Source: Symbiodinium kawagutii
Taxonomy: Eukaryota; Sar; Dinophyceae; Suessiales; Symbiodiniaceae
Length of the DNA stretch: 64,000 nucleotides
Direction of reading: 5' to 3'
NCBI GenBank assembly: GCA_009767595.1
Contig: VSDK01013462.1
Span: 582,897 to 646,896, forward strand
The notes under the pieces were generated by a model. That model saw only the letters and a program-made list of their open reading frames with translations, was not told the DNA's origin and made no database searches. Both the position numbers and the translations under genes were made by a program. Positions 60,801 through 62,935 of this stretch are shown here, in pieces. Numbering within the stretch: the first letter of the stretch is position 1; every line of letters begins with the position of its first letter.

Positions 60801-62935
60801 GCAACCATCACAACTATCATCACCAAACATCACCACATACCACCTACAAATCAATGGTCACCAAGCGCATCCCTCGCGGGGCCCTGGAATGCCGTGCCTT
60901 TCAGGAAGTAGGCTTCCACTAGGATCTCAATGGACTCCACATCGGGCTCCACCTAGGAGCCGTAGGTTAAAGGGTGATATGTTTTCTATGGAATTTGTGG
61001 AGCTTTGAGGTACTTCAAGGTATTCTTAATACAAAAAAGAAGGTTAAAGGTTGATATAGTTAAGGTTGAAGGTTAATAAACTTAAGGTTGAAGGTTGATA
61101 TACTTTGTGCTTAAAGGTATGTGTGTAGCTTTGTGATGTGTAGATCATTGAAGCGTATCCTGAGCACAATTGATGTGGTAGGACACCGATATACATGTAA
61201 TCTGTATGAAGAAGTTTGTATACGTATACAGTCGAATTCCTGTATTTATGTATTTATGTATTTATGCATGTACCTATGTATGTATCTATGCATGTATTTT
61301 GGTATGGTATGGTTAAAAACTTCATTCTGAAGCAATTCAACACGAACGTTATTAGGGGCCCTGTGATATGATGACAACTTCTATGATACGACGAAAGCTT
61401 CTTTGATACGATGACAACTTCTATGATATGATGGCAACTTCCCTCACCCTTCAAAAACACAGCGTTCAGCTCTTAACCATACAATACCCATATATTTATG
61501 TATGCAAATTTATGTGTATTTTATGATTTGTGTTTGGCTACTGGGTTGGCCCACGGCCGCCACTCGCAGTTCAAGTTGAAAAAGAAACGCAGAACCCCGG
61601 ATCCCCACATGAGGATGTCATGTCACAGGACACCTGTGCCCTGCCTTTTCAACCAGAGCCAAGCAAGGGCAGCAAGGGCACAAAGCCAAGCTAACTTGAG
61701 GCCAGGAGTAGGTGACGAAAGCTAGCATGGCAACTGACCGGAAGAACGAACAACGATAAAGCAAGCATTCATGATTGTTGAAGAAAGCCACAACAAGTGG
61801 AAACTGTAGTGCAACAAAACCCTGGGGGGGTTGAGCCTAGGGAGGGGGGGTGCAATAATTGAATTATTCGGTTATTGGTGCTATTTGGAGGTCCTGTCCC
61901 TGCCAATTACTTGCTAAAGTAAGAGCAACTTCAGCTAGCTGACGCTAGCTTTCGTGAATATTGCAAACGACCAACGCAACTTGGGTGGTGTTTGAAGTGC
62001 CGTTGCCATGACTAGCGACTAAGCCCACTTAAAGGTTGCTCGCCAATGCGCTATGATGTCTTGGGGTCCTGACAAAGTGCAATTGATATCTCCATGCGAT
62101 GATGCGCGGGATTCCCATAAACAAAATTGCTGAGCGCAGCAGCGCTACATTCCTCGACAATCGATGTTGCTGTTGCTTCCTCCCTTGCTCGATTGTTAGT
62201 TCTTACATGTTCTTACTGTACTTTACTATACCCAACTAACCTTTCTTCACTAATGACTAATGACTATATATACTTGAAAACTAATTAAGTTGGTTGATAC
62301 AACCTGTTCCAAACACTTCGGACGTCCTGCCACTTCCCCCAAACGCGGCTCAGGAACACCCAAACGCGGCATTTCGTTTTGCAACCACCTGAACGCGTGA
62401 ACGGTTGGGATCACCACTGCCACGCATGGATATGCACAGCTTCGAGGTGCAGCTCCCAGCCGTGATCCCAGTGCTTGCGCCAATCCCTCTTGCCCAGCAA
62501 GAGACTGAATACCGAAAACCTCAACCACCGCGAGTGCGCAAGGCAGCTTGATTGACTTCTTGGGGGAACCACTGGGAGGCCGCAAATGGGGGGATTGTAG
62601 CCCTACGACAGGAGACGACTCCAACCGCATCATCACTATTATGATTGTTCGCATAGGAGGTATAACGTACCCACTGTATCAACATAGTACACTCATTTCG
62701 AAACACTCCAGGGCACGATATGGCACCAAATAGTCTCCCATGACACTCCTGGAAATCAACATAAACCCTACCAAACAGGAGTTGCATGAATCAGTTTCCT
62801 ACTAAGATGCCCCTGTTTTTAAGGGTCCATGGTAGCATCCCACTGCAGACCCATAGCCGTTGCGCCCCAGACCGCAGCCCCGCTTCTCCGGCCCATAGCA
62901 CCTGGCAGCGGCCGCAGGATCGCGGTTGCGAAGAC
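25160..62935 (-). CDS. Spliced PPR-type gene, at least 30 exons, runs off the right edge (whole span)
   Basis: Gene model from minus-strand islands listed below; each junction given agrees in phase unless noted. Exon translations show the pentatricopeptide pattern (Y-x2-L/I-I at helix A, A-x2-W-F/L-x2-M at helix B), for instance YNALLKGFIRQQKFKSAEDL and PDEVTY. PPR proteins bind organelle RNA in sequence-specific fashion and are abundant in dinoflagellates; the RNA target cannot be predicted. Introns commonly cut within a repeat, so single exons carry only one or two helices. A Ty1/copia element interrupts one exon (52409-60589). Exons near 61.5, 45.4, 43.4 and 31.7 kb are uncertain, and two or more genes in one array are not excluded. 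Confidence 0.68.
25403..25514. mobile_element. Family B TIR element
   Basis: CTGGTTGGTGGTTGAACCAC at the left and GTCAATCAAACCAACCAG at the right; core CATCATGAAAAATATGC, TCAACCAACCATTTGTTAA and GGGAAAATAAAACACG. Confidence 0.9.
25660..25813. mobile_element. Family B TIR element, diverged
   Basis: CTGGTTGGTGGTTGGCTGCA at the left; AATCAAAACACCAACCAG at the right; the middle is rearranged but keeps CCCAACCATTCGC. Confidence 0.7.
25879..25995 (-). CDS. PPR-type gene: exon
   Basis: Reads SWDHRCCHESWNAMSLSDAE then EPPRSVPGRRSSPWNSPGN. 39 codons, phase 0 at both ends; acceptor CCCGTCAG at 25996, donor AAC|GTCGGATG at 25878. Confidence 0.7.
26028..26136. repeat. GGGTTGGGTAA minisatellite
   Basis: About ten 11-base units 'GGGTTGGGTAA' with one-base variants, G-rich on the plus strand. 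Confidence 0.93.
27091..27204 (-). CDS. PPR-type gene: exon with PPR helix pair
   Basis: Reads MTAAKVKPDAVSYRIMMDVC then AKAGPLSDALQEQMALDE. KPDAVSYRIMMDVCAKAG is a textbook PPR helix A plus turn. Acceptor AAGCAG at 27205 (or CCCCAG at 27215); donor GAA|GTGATTCG at 27090. Confidence 0.82.
27993..28051 (-). CDS. PPR-type gene: small exon
   Basis: Reads DAACDGIPMGDLEALGRIT; two-base start matches the 28.4 kb exon. Acceptor ATGTTGAG at 28052, donor ACT|GTGAAG at 27992. Confidence 0.7.
28326..28399 (-). CDS. PPR-type gene: exon with PPR helix
   Basis: Reads LLAGCVRARDLPRAQRWWHG then AERS; after joining to 29.2 kb this gives TTYNRLLAGCVRARDLPRAQ, a clear PPR unit. Acceptor CACTGCTAG|G at 28400, donor AGTG|GTTCAAG at 28325. 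Confidence 0.85.
29221..29282 (-). CDS. PPR-type gene: exon with GC donor
   Basis: Reads AESWFRKMTEKFVPRVTTYN, the helix B to helix A part of a PPR repeat. Acceptor TGTGGGAG at 29283; donor AACAG|GCGAGC at 29220 is a GC donor. Confidence 0.85.
29362..29400 (-). CDS. PPR-type gene: 13-codon micro-exon
   Basis: Reads AIIGGLSKHSMPQ, 39 nt, phase 0 both sides, acceptor GCGCACAG at 29401 and donor CAG|GTGGGG at 29361. It links PDEVTYE (30.8 kb) to AESWF (29.3 kb) and completes one PPR repeat, which is strong support for so small an exon. Confidence 0.82.
29450..29551. mobile_element. Family A TIR element
   Basis: GGGTGTTTCTCCAAATTGGG at the left, GTCCCCTTTTTGAGAAACAC at the right. Confidence 0.9.
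30764..30798 (-). CDS. PPR-type gene: micro-exon
   Basis: Reads AQLSPDEVTYE. Two-base start completes the Asp codon from 31.0 kb. Donor TATGAG|GTGGCGG at 30763 chosen because it joins the PPR pattern; a later donor at 30739 is also in phase. Confidence 0.75.
30967..31063 (-). CDS. PPR-type gene: exon
   Basis: Reads INKESLQNGSQDATTEDLRT then WLSVASAAVTRT. Acceptor GCGGAAAG at 31064, donor ACTG|GTGCTC at 30966. LRTWLSVASAAVTRT fits a PPR helix B. Confidence 0.75.
31155..31353. repeat. (ATC)n microsatellite with variants
   Basis: About 200 bases of ATC/AGC units. Open in all three frames, which explains long poly-Met or poly-His ORFs here. Confidence 0.97.
31536..31636 (-). CDS. PPR-type gene: exon
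   Basis: Reads GFAQQGAEDQVHGWLRKMQL then GPLLKGRRLGARS. AEDQVHGWLRKMQLG is a PPR helix B. Donor TCT|GTGGGT at 31535 fits the next exon. The start is uncertain (31636 or 31625), and the phase with 32.7 kb is not satisfied, so an exon may be missing. Confidence 0.68.
32498..32640. mobile_element. Family A TIR element supplying a splice donor
   Basis: GGATTTCTCCAACTTGGGTA at the left; CCCCTATGGCTTGAGAAACC then ACC at the right. The minus-strand intron begins ATG|GTGGTTTCTCAAGCC at this TIR. Confidence 0.85.
32640..32711 (-). CDS. PPR-type gene: exon ending at an element TIR
   Basis: Reads NEISYSTIVSGVELRLEDVD, a PPR helix A and turn. Acceptor GCTCAAG|G at 32712 completes the Arg codon from 34.0 kb. 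Confidence 0.82.
32794..32906. mobile_element. Family B TIR element
   Basis: CTGGTTGGTGCTTCACCACC at the left, AACAAGCCACCAACGAG at the right, core CGTCATGAAAAATATGCGCG and GGGAAAATAAAACATGTTC. Confidence 0.87.
33705..33737. repeat. (AT)n microsatellite
   Basis: Alternating AT/TA run; others at 40200-40222 and 34915-34932. Confidence 0.95.
33973..34110 (-). CDS. PPR-type gene: exon with complete PPR unit
   Basis: Reads HHWPPGYQAYNALLKGFIRQ, then QKFKSAEDLLETMRHEKLEP, then SLVGT. This is the clearest PPR repeat in the window (35-residue spacing from AYNALL to LEPS). Acceptor TGGACCAG|C at 34111, donor ACCAG|GTGAGATC at 33972. Confidence 0.9.
34246..34352. mobile_element. Family B TIR element, diverged
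   Basis: TGATTTGGTGTTTTCACACA at the left, AAATCAACCAACCATTTGC in the middle, GAAACCACCAACGAG at the right. Confidence 0.65.
34688..34722. repeat. (GT)n microsatellite, imperfect
   Basis: GTGTGCATGTGTGTGTGTGT and similar. A second at 41035-41060. Confidence 0.9.
35191..35246 (-). CDS. PPR-type gene: small exon
   Basis: Reads RMSSDDWSAMVQPGGSNQ; acceptor CTTTACACAG at 35247, donor CAGCG|GTGAACG at 35190. Phase fits 36.1 and 34.1 kb. The plus strand here also has an open frame ending at a GTAAGA, so strand is not absolutely certain. Confidence 0.6.
36087..36167 (-). CDS. PPR-type gene: exon
   Basis: Reads AWLQRAKAKGHGTDSAAAWT then AMGMAPG, 27 codons, phase 0 both sides. Joined to 37.6 kb: CERAEAAWLQRAKAKG, a PPR helix B. 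Acceptor GTCCTCGTAG at 36168, donor GGG|GTGCC at 36086. Confidence 0.83.
36945..37084. repeat. Nested inverted repeat (hairpin element, family E)
   Basis: GCCTGGAAAATTGTAA at the left pairs with TTACAATTTTCCAGGC at the right. Inside, TTTTTGAGGG pairs with CCCTCAAAAA. The direct motif TGTAAGTTAC occurs three times within 120 bases. Confidence 0.85.
37575..37661 (-). CDS. PPR-type gene: exon
   Basis: Reads DKGRALDRFAYTAAVAAFAD then QCDCERAEA. RFAYTAAVAAFADQCD is PPR helix A plus turn. Acceptor TCACCTAG at 37662, donor GCT|GTGGGAG at 37574, phase 0 both sides. Confidence 0.85.
37700..38270. repeat. Degenerate ATTAATACTGGTTAAT repeat
   Basis: Imperfect 15-20 base units 'ACCATTAATACTGGTTAATA'. 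The whole 37.67-39.97 kb intron shows no coding island. Confidence 0.75.
39780..39907. mobile_element. Family C element with long TIRs
   Basis: About 44-base imperfect TIRs: CCCAGGATGAAGC, then ACCCCTGGTTGATGATCACT and AGGGGG at the left; their inverse CCCCCCTAGTGATCATCAAC etc. at the right. Short central loop TTTTTCCATTAAATTGGG. Could fold into a near-complete hairpin. Confidence 0.9.
39974..40068 (-). CDS. PPR-type gene: exon with PPR unit
   Basis: Reads VKACCALVDAWGSRGDAPKA then AEILEELEARE. Textbook PPR (ALVDAWGSRGDAPKAAEILEE). Acceptor CCGCGAG at 40069, donor GAG|GTCGGATG at 39973. Confidence 0.9.
40779..40827 (-). CDS. PPR-type gene: small exon
   Basis: Reads EATQWFRRMLACGLEP, PPR helix B. 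Acceptor CGGCACAG at 40828, donor CCAG|GTAGGG at 40778. Phase agrees on both sides. Confidence 0.87.
41486..41566 (-). CDS. PPR-type gene: exon
   Basis: Reads VGPEAFEALLAALATAGRAE then VRSTARN, 27 codons, phase 0. Acceptor CTCCGCGCAG at 41567, donor AAC|GTGGGA at 41485. Confidence 0.87.
41598..42330. repeat. Degenerate TGATGGTTATTTGATGG repeat
   Basis: Imperfect units of TGATGGTTA(A/G)TTGATGG for over 700 bases. No coding content seen in 41.57-43.06 kb. Confidence 0.78.
43068..43109 (-). CDS. PPR-type gene: 14-codon micro-exon
   Basis: Reads ASTQLLEALAAGEQ. Acceptor TACGTCGAG at 43110, donor CAG|GTGAAG at 43067, phase 0. Joins to VGPEAFEALL in 41.5 kb. Confidence 0.72.
43410..43487 (-). CDS. 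PPR-type gene: candidate exon, frame uncertain
   Basis: Very G/C-rich island with short CGGGCCGAG repeats. Frames RAERAERVGWLNPADQSPPL or KAGRAGRAGRMVEPSGP are both open. Boundaries not fixed. Confidence 0.35.
44240..44465. repeat. Dispersed repeat with GATGACAACTTCTCTGAAAC units
   Basis: Several copies of the 20-base unit surround CACGAACGTTATTAGGCGGC. The same arrangement (ACGAACGTTATTAGG, GGCCCTGTGATATGATGACA) recurs at 61318-61445, so this is an interspersed family, possibly the tail of a retroelement. Confidence 0.8.
45312..45438 (-). CDS. PPR-type gene: candidate exon
   Basis: Reads ATQADNATLVVLRLAQSGAV then TGEPGRHPADHWAMPWRAAK. Acceptor CTCCTGAG at 45439 gives the right phase; a second frame (RNSGGPPFGAERCRH) also fits. 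The donor is unclear. Confidence 0.5.
45470..45640. repeat. GGTTAGTGGTGGTTAGTACT minisatellite
   Basis: About eighteen 9-10 base units of GGTTAGTGGT / GGCTAGTACT. Confidence 0.9.
46944..46970 (-). CDS. PPR-type gene: candidate micro-exon
   Basis: Reads DGAAEKEAH in the phase left by the 47.8 kb exon; acceptor GGACGCAG at 46971 and donor CACG|GTGTGAG at 46943. Very short, so tentative. Confidence 0.45.
47123..47412. mobile_element. Telomere-like tract framed by inverted repeats
   Basis: CCATGGTTTGCCCGGA at 47123-47138 pairs with TCCGGGCAAACCATGG at 47397-47412, and also with a second inverted copy immediately beside it (47139-47151). Between them, 47215-47316 is a degenerate TTTAGGG/TTTTAGGG array. 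Confidence 0.8.
47215..47316. repeat. Interstitial TTTAGGG-type telomeric repeat
   Basis: About twelve units, TTTAGGG with TTTTAGGG and TTGAGG variants. TTTAGGG is the telomere unit reported for dinoflagellates and plants. Confidence 0.92.
47776..47865 (-). CDS. PPR-type gene: exon
   Basis: Reads HIQDADTAAVLVDELKDTRF then RAASVSWCQ. Acceptor CTGTGCGCAG at 47866, donor CCAAG|GTGGTGG at 47775. Joined upstream it gives RMVDAGHIQDADTAAVLVDE. Confidence 0.82.
48026..48126. mobile_element. Family A TIR element
   Basis: GGGGGGTCTTCAAATTGGGG at the left and GGTTCCCCCATTTTAAGAAA at the right. Confidence 0.85.
48790..49271. repeat. (ATC)n microsatellite, about 480 bp
   Basis: CATCAT runs broken by CACCAT every 9-12 bases, giving a higher-order pattern. 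All frames are open on both strands (poly-His, poly-Asp/Gly, poly-Met, poly-Ser/Pro); none is a gene. Confidence 0.98.
49377..49465 (-). CDS. PPR-type gene: exon with GC donor
   Basis: Reads SCFTRVATAWLKAGDAQRSA then SWFSRMVDA, one PPR unit. Acceptor TCCCCAG|G at 49466; donor GCAG|GCGACGG at 49376 is GC. Phase agrees with 50.1 and 47.8 kb. Confidence 0.87.
50098..50219 (-). CDS. PPR-type gene: exon downstream of the interrupted exon
   Basis: Reads AEELRYYFDQPKLYALRRSR then PLVKKLLKMSEPAEAEAQYP. Acceptor TCGTCCCAG at 50220, donor CCGAG|GTCAGAC at 50097. Phase 0 start fits the interrupted exon exactly. This part is charged and not PPR-like. Confidence 0.85.
50742..50822. repeat. (ATG)n microsatellite with ACG variants
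   Basis: ATGATG run broken twice by ACGACG. The 50.3-52.4 kb stretch is otherwise non-coding intron. Confidence 0.95.
52409..52563 (-). CDS. PPR-type gene: interrupted exon, downstream part
   Basis: Reads GCRCCDAARKPSMRLLAVPL, then GSKGLLKAMKGVKFHGDCYG, then MAVVRCQAFK, up to donor AAA|GTTTCATG at 52408. Its upstream end (52559-52563, CAAGG) is the left target-site copy of the retrotransposon; the other exon half is at 60456-60589. Confidence 0.87.
52559..52563. repeat. Target-site duplication, left copy
   Basis: CAAGG, matched by CAAGG at 60456-60460 directly outside the 3' LTR. Confidence 0.93.
52564..52736 (+). repeat. 5' LTR
   Basis: Starts T(C)GTGAGTTCTAAAAGAACC and ends GTGGCCTGCA. 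Identical to the 3' LTR except for the extra C at 52565, which spoils the terminal TG. Short for an LTR but within the copia range. It should hold the promoter; I see no TATA box, as is usual in dinoflagellates. TTCTAAAAGAA at 52571 is a small palindrome near the start. Confidence 0.96.
52737..52750 (+). promoter_or_regulatory. tRNA primer-binding site
   Basis: TGGTAGCGGAGCCC follows the 5' LTR with no gap. The first bases TGGTA complement the CCA-tail and acceptor end of initiator-Met-type tRNAs, the usual primer of copia elements. The exact tRNA of this organism is not in the window. Confidence 0.82.
52822..54780 (+). CDS. gag-pro: Gag-protease polyprotein
   Basis: 652 residues. N-terminal half is a capsid-like helical region (FRQAARLYVAS; NFMRQYFRVLRRKKGESMSA at about 95-115). 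Residues 190-235 are rich in Trp, Tyr and Gly (DDWWRDDWRWPHSWSSYGSY). Acidic region at about 310-330. A CCHC zinc knuckle C-x2-C-x4-H-x4-C lies at 403-416 (CFKCGGFGHIAREC), the nucleocapsid RNA-binding motif. The protease active site is at 502 (VIDGGATKTMG), where the usual D-S/T-G is D-G-G, followed by LLSVSSLRSMGAIIDYA (flap and C-terminal part as in other copia proteases). It should form the particle and cleave the polyproteins. Ends in UAG (54778-54780) in frame with pol. The ATG at 52822 is the first in this frame after the primer site. Confidence 0.95.
   Translation: MTVTRTKDGVPGWNGDPATWLEFRQAARLYVASTKVEARYTCGPRIAAELTGSAKTAIMGRKASLFSDAQGTEGLLQHLQVMVGEPALPEVGNFMRQYFRVLRRKKGESMSAYCVRHRDEYEKMCRSLARMVREQKQQGTSNTRNTMDPSHVPQGTRANSTTSTPSETPEGPQPDHGGSGTADDSNTDDWWRDDWRWPHSWSSYGSYWGYARWNSYGWGNTSGYQSRHSTTSACDHEEDDMIQILPDAVQGWFLLEKAGLSSLEKSVIQGEIKGNFTMAGVENALRSHWPDDQLRRHDGESRHQANFGDADEDEDEAPPTEWDEAYFEDWTQDAVECFQAACQEEHQAWAQLQQARRTLKDARAKQHEVRMSRKFFKGNGSKANATAMKVTGPVGQKPTRGQCFKCGGFGHIARECPNREPSNQAAQVIEEAEYTDKKDYEAEEGFATFQSKKSQILLGTHHEGHFGHGQVSVSSVDQYSFGTSDARVSTEGAVVQGKAVIDGGATKTMGSLHAVECLSRRHQQQNGSTGMITLNTKDRPVFGFGNSQRSRCMSTCTMKLPSDDHDMSLKIHVLEAGNAPVLLSVSSLRSMGAIIDYARDEAVFTKIDPKVIVKLEQSAAGHQLLPLAEDFLRAGVRRPQAIHNLWHVGRIE
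54778..54780 (+). promoter_or_regulatory. In-frame UAG separating gag-pro and pol (possible readthrough site)
   Basis: Context ATA GAA UAG GAA ACC. The frame continues open for 15 codons before the first pol ATG at 54826 and then for 1,812 codons. This is the layout of elements that make Gag-Pol by stop suppression. It could also be a simple point mutation in a young copy. Confidence 0.6.
54826..60264 (+). CDS. pol: Pol polyprotein: Cys-rich domain, integrase, reverse transcriptase, RNase H
   Basis: 1,812 residues from the first ATG. Residues 1-340 overlap the nested ORF and look unstructured. About 400-660: unidentified domain with CGPFSPMQ at 443, HWEWARRC at 492, CPGNHKAC at 563 and a Cys cluster (629-631, 640, 643, 646). 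Integrase: zinc finger H715, H720, C748, C751; catalytic D778, D843, E879 (D-x64-D-x35-E); C-terminal GPARIL...VWLARNSRLLKA at about 1030-1070. Reverse transcriptase about 1285-1520: KARIVVLGYQ, D1350 in GDVAAAFLQG, CYGLVQAPYEWYE, and catalytic D1441-D1442 in HVDDFMF (usual YVDD). RNase H about 1590-1760: D1598, E1651, D1696; the fourth acidic position is N1747 (LANSLTKKG, usual A-D-x-L-T-K). Integrase before RT identifies copia. The frame is intact, so the copy may be active. Confidence 0.96.
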   Translation: MFQTGKEWGKQEDHVQENRGEAQVHNVGNKGTTGKELPPEQRTQVDTPCPAVFTQRPNSEEIRLASQSSHGGGELRIRQDQGDLEATLPLHQGRVSVGSESTWLQTTPGSDSGGVEGAVARSSSYRRTPALRSTPDHHGHDQACQAARASRDVQRAEHRLHFESDGGGVAPQSEALGDPLRDTRHRDGDREACRSHLQGVDDSSEGLHRVGSEGSDEVRRSRLALGTVGQVGCNQHECRSDGRDTNGATTSMSRSGCIHDSSACKQGLPKDTSDQPQGCRHWKQGQQVTRGDDHHGGDANQDQRVGGQSPVPAGGIGGEAPSTQSSISPFRTHGELVVTEDECEPPCQTCCLTTGESEKLGRAIDEILPQSWEALTTDQRLLLLEVACSPESALVSEAERLGHKAKRAGLFNGHDLTTPEGLRNTLELIRKEKPLHVWISTECGPFSPMQNLNQRTEQQVNDLKKKQRDARKQHLGGLVVAYYARSQGSEVHWEWARRCRAWKWGNIERMREHMKTHTAIIGGCRVGLIDPKDGCKVGKEWRIESIHERFAKLIHMPCLGRECPGNHKACEGSMTRVSAFYTRDMARRIIHHMTHMETWETVQGYLKGTSEGNQGQQRITNTKFSVKQCCCQMFKDKGICQMCPGCILGNTLLDMKRHKGDHGQLIMVGEEAADEPMEPANPGEPGDDDEQGEPVGEDLTEDQKKDWQKKIKLIHGATGHGSMGDLVEALKQRGASRAVLALAKDFSCDICQERKRPNPRRVSTLEVIPKRWKVVLTDCATWRHPKTKQKVIIGLFMDQGSRFLVGKILVEGDKGNVKADQYSKFFQEHWRPYFGCPEVLRFDAEGTWKSRALDDYFSMLKVLMDPIPGDAHWHLSPLERSVDWLKEILTKFATEDSRISCHEAVSHAISIWNQREMVRGFSPYQHALGQAPDLDGRFYDTPLSDIPVELMEVPDGAHKKQHELRMQAEETFIRWQAKERINRALNSRSKPIPNYMPGDLVFYWRQLKDMRTAEGRQTQRHQTGVLGGYAGPARILALETRRDSDGNVRPSSVVWLARNSRLLKATVEQLRYTSERERLLYEMEHPPDTPWTFSELAKPLGPEAYDDITLEARHMPDSTTRERMARWWLPPGKRIRTKTPGELRPLTEHGTVTPASASRPEDPEGTEPEPSRGSDGSLHRDPNDFGDVDTQQADFSFWNQEDASVEIHIDCPKTRHGWMSLAKDPQAFVVQNLKKKAVEVYEKNMDPETKEKFQKAKEVEMNKFIASEAMEALPSHLRPDPSQAMRMRWLLTWKVNGDGETVPKARIVVLGYQDPQYEHRTTYAPTTTRHTRQLMLQLAANRGWHAWKGDVAAAFLQGRISKEDLFCIPTVELCAKLGVPKESVVRLRKTCYGLVQAPYEWYETVREYFLSLGFRQAFSDPCCWVYNVDGVSRVIIAGHVDDFMFVADPNDKLWLDLKQKIQNHFRWGEFETNTFTQCGVQIQRMADGSYELSQERYMEHVKEIPISQQRRRMRKEQVTEHERTMLRGVLGALSWHCSQVGFRYSAYVSLALSEVPQATVESLLQANALLHRVRDGAKEPMRIYPFEDTKTGIFGWSDASNQNRIGGGSSEGIFTGMGRLSMLDGEISEISPLFWRSAKIDRVCRAPGSAEAHAAIDTEDAMYLIRYQWFELIGGNPTTHDPDSAVRRVEGTLISDSRSVYDKLQRPFISPTGQSKKVDIELTRLKEAEHTTGLNIRWVNANAMLANSLTKKGEDQQMDRFIANRQRWRIVNDPNMFSGKKLNQMKSDLLQLERKDNQPAEPVRACLTPKGG
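55034..55834 (+). CDS. Nested out-of-frame ORF with SAP-like and coiled-coil segments
   Basis: 266 residues in the +1 frame relative to pol, from ATG in a good context (GTAGCCATGG) to TAG at 55832-55834. Third positions are G/C-rich in this frame, and its translation is protein-like: two helix-turn-helix blocks at 41-60 (LTVAELRVLLREARRTAGLL) and 76-107 (KLPELREMCNERNIAF, then ATVGELRLSLRHW) resemble SAP nucleic-acid-binding motifs; 222-252 is a charged coiled coil (MEEMQTKIKELEAKVQSQQE). In the pol frame the same DNA gives a Gly/Arg/His/Ser-rich sequence. I infer that this frame is the one under selection. Expression could use its own trans-spliced mRNA (AG just upstream) or frameshifting. 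Function unknown. Confidence 0.72.
   Translation: MVVVNYESDKTKETLKPHYHCTKAECLLALSQHGCKPHQDLTVAELRVLLREARRTAGLLPSDRPQTIMDTIKRAKLPELREMCNERNIAFTSKATVGELRLSLRHWATHSGTPDTVMEIGKHAGATFKELMTVQKDYIEWVVKEVTKSADPDWRLVQLAKWAATNMNAEVMEETPMVPPQACPGVAASMTRQPANKGYPKTPVISLKDAATGSKANKSPEVTTTMEEMQTKIKELEAKVQSQQEELEEKHHPRKARSVPSELMEN
60269..60281 (+). promoter_or_regulatory. Polypurine tract
   Basis: AGGGAGCGGGGGG, 12 of 13 purines, two bases before the 3' LTR. It primes plus-strand synthesis. Confidence 0.88.
60284..60455 (+). repeat. 3' LTR
   Basis: TGTGAGTTCTAAAAGAACCA to GTGGCCTGCA, 172 bases, intact TG...CA ends. Confidence 0.97.
60456..60589 (-). CDS. PPR-type gene: interrupted exon, upstream part
   Basis: Reads LRKGAASWLAQLRRGIAGCL, then LQPSESAWYDESLGGFRWMH, then PIPL, then meets the right target-site copy (60456-60460). 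Acceptor TTGTTGAG at 60590 with a two-base start completing the codon from 60.9 kb. With one target copy removed the two halves give 284 nt, open throughout, ending in phase 0. Confidence 0.88.
60862..60952 (-). CDS. PPR-type gene: exon
   Basis: Reads VEPDVESIEILVEAYFLKGT then AFQGPARDAL. The VEPDVESIEILVEAYFLKG block is a PPR helix A. Acceptor GCTCCTAG at 60953, donor CTTG|GTGACC at 60861. Confidence 0.87.
61318..61445. repeat. Dispersed repeat, second copy
   Basis: AACACGAACGTTATTAGGGG then GATGACAACTTCTATGATAC units, matching the block at 44240-44465. The 61.0-62.4 kb stretch probably hides one missing exon but none is convincing. Confidence 0.78.
62418..62504 (-). CDS. PPR-type gene: exon
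   Basis: Reads LLGKRDWRKHWDHGWELHLE then AVHIHAW. Acceptor GTATTCAG|T at 62505 completes the His codon from 62.9 kb; donor GGCA|GTGGTGATCC at 62417. Confidence 0.75.
62844..62935 (-). CDS. PPR-type gene: most upstream exon in the window
   Basis: Reads VFATAILRPLPGAMGRRSGA then AVWGATAMGL. Acceptor GGAGCCAG at 62936, donor CTGCA|GTGGGATG at 62843. Another G/C-rich frame is open, but this one joins in phase to 62.5 kb. The gene continues beyond the right edge. Confidence 0.65.
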
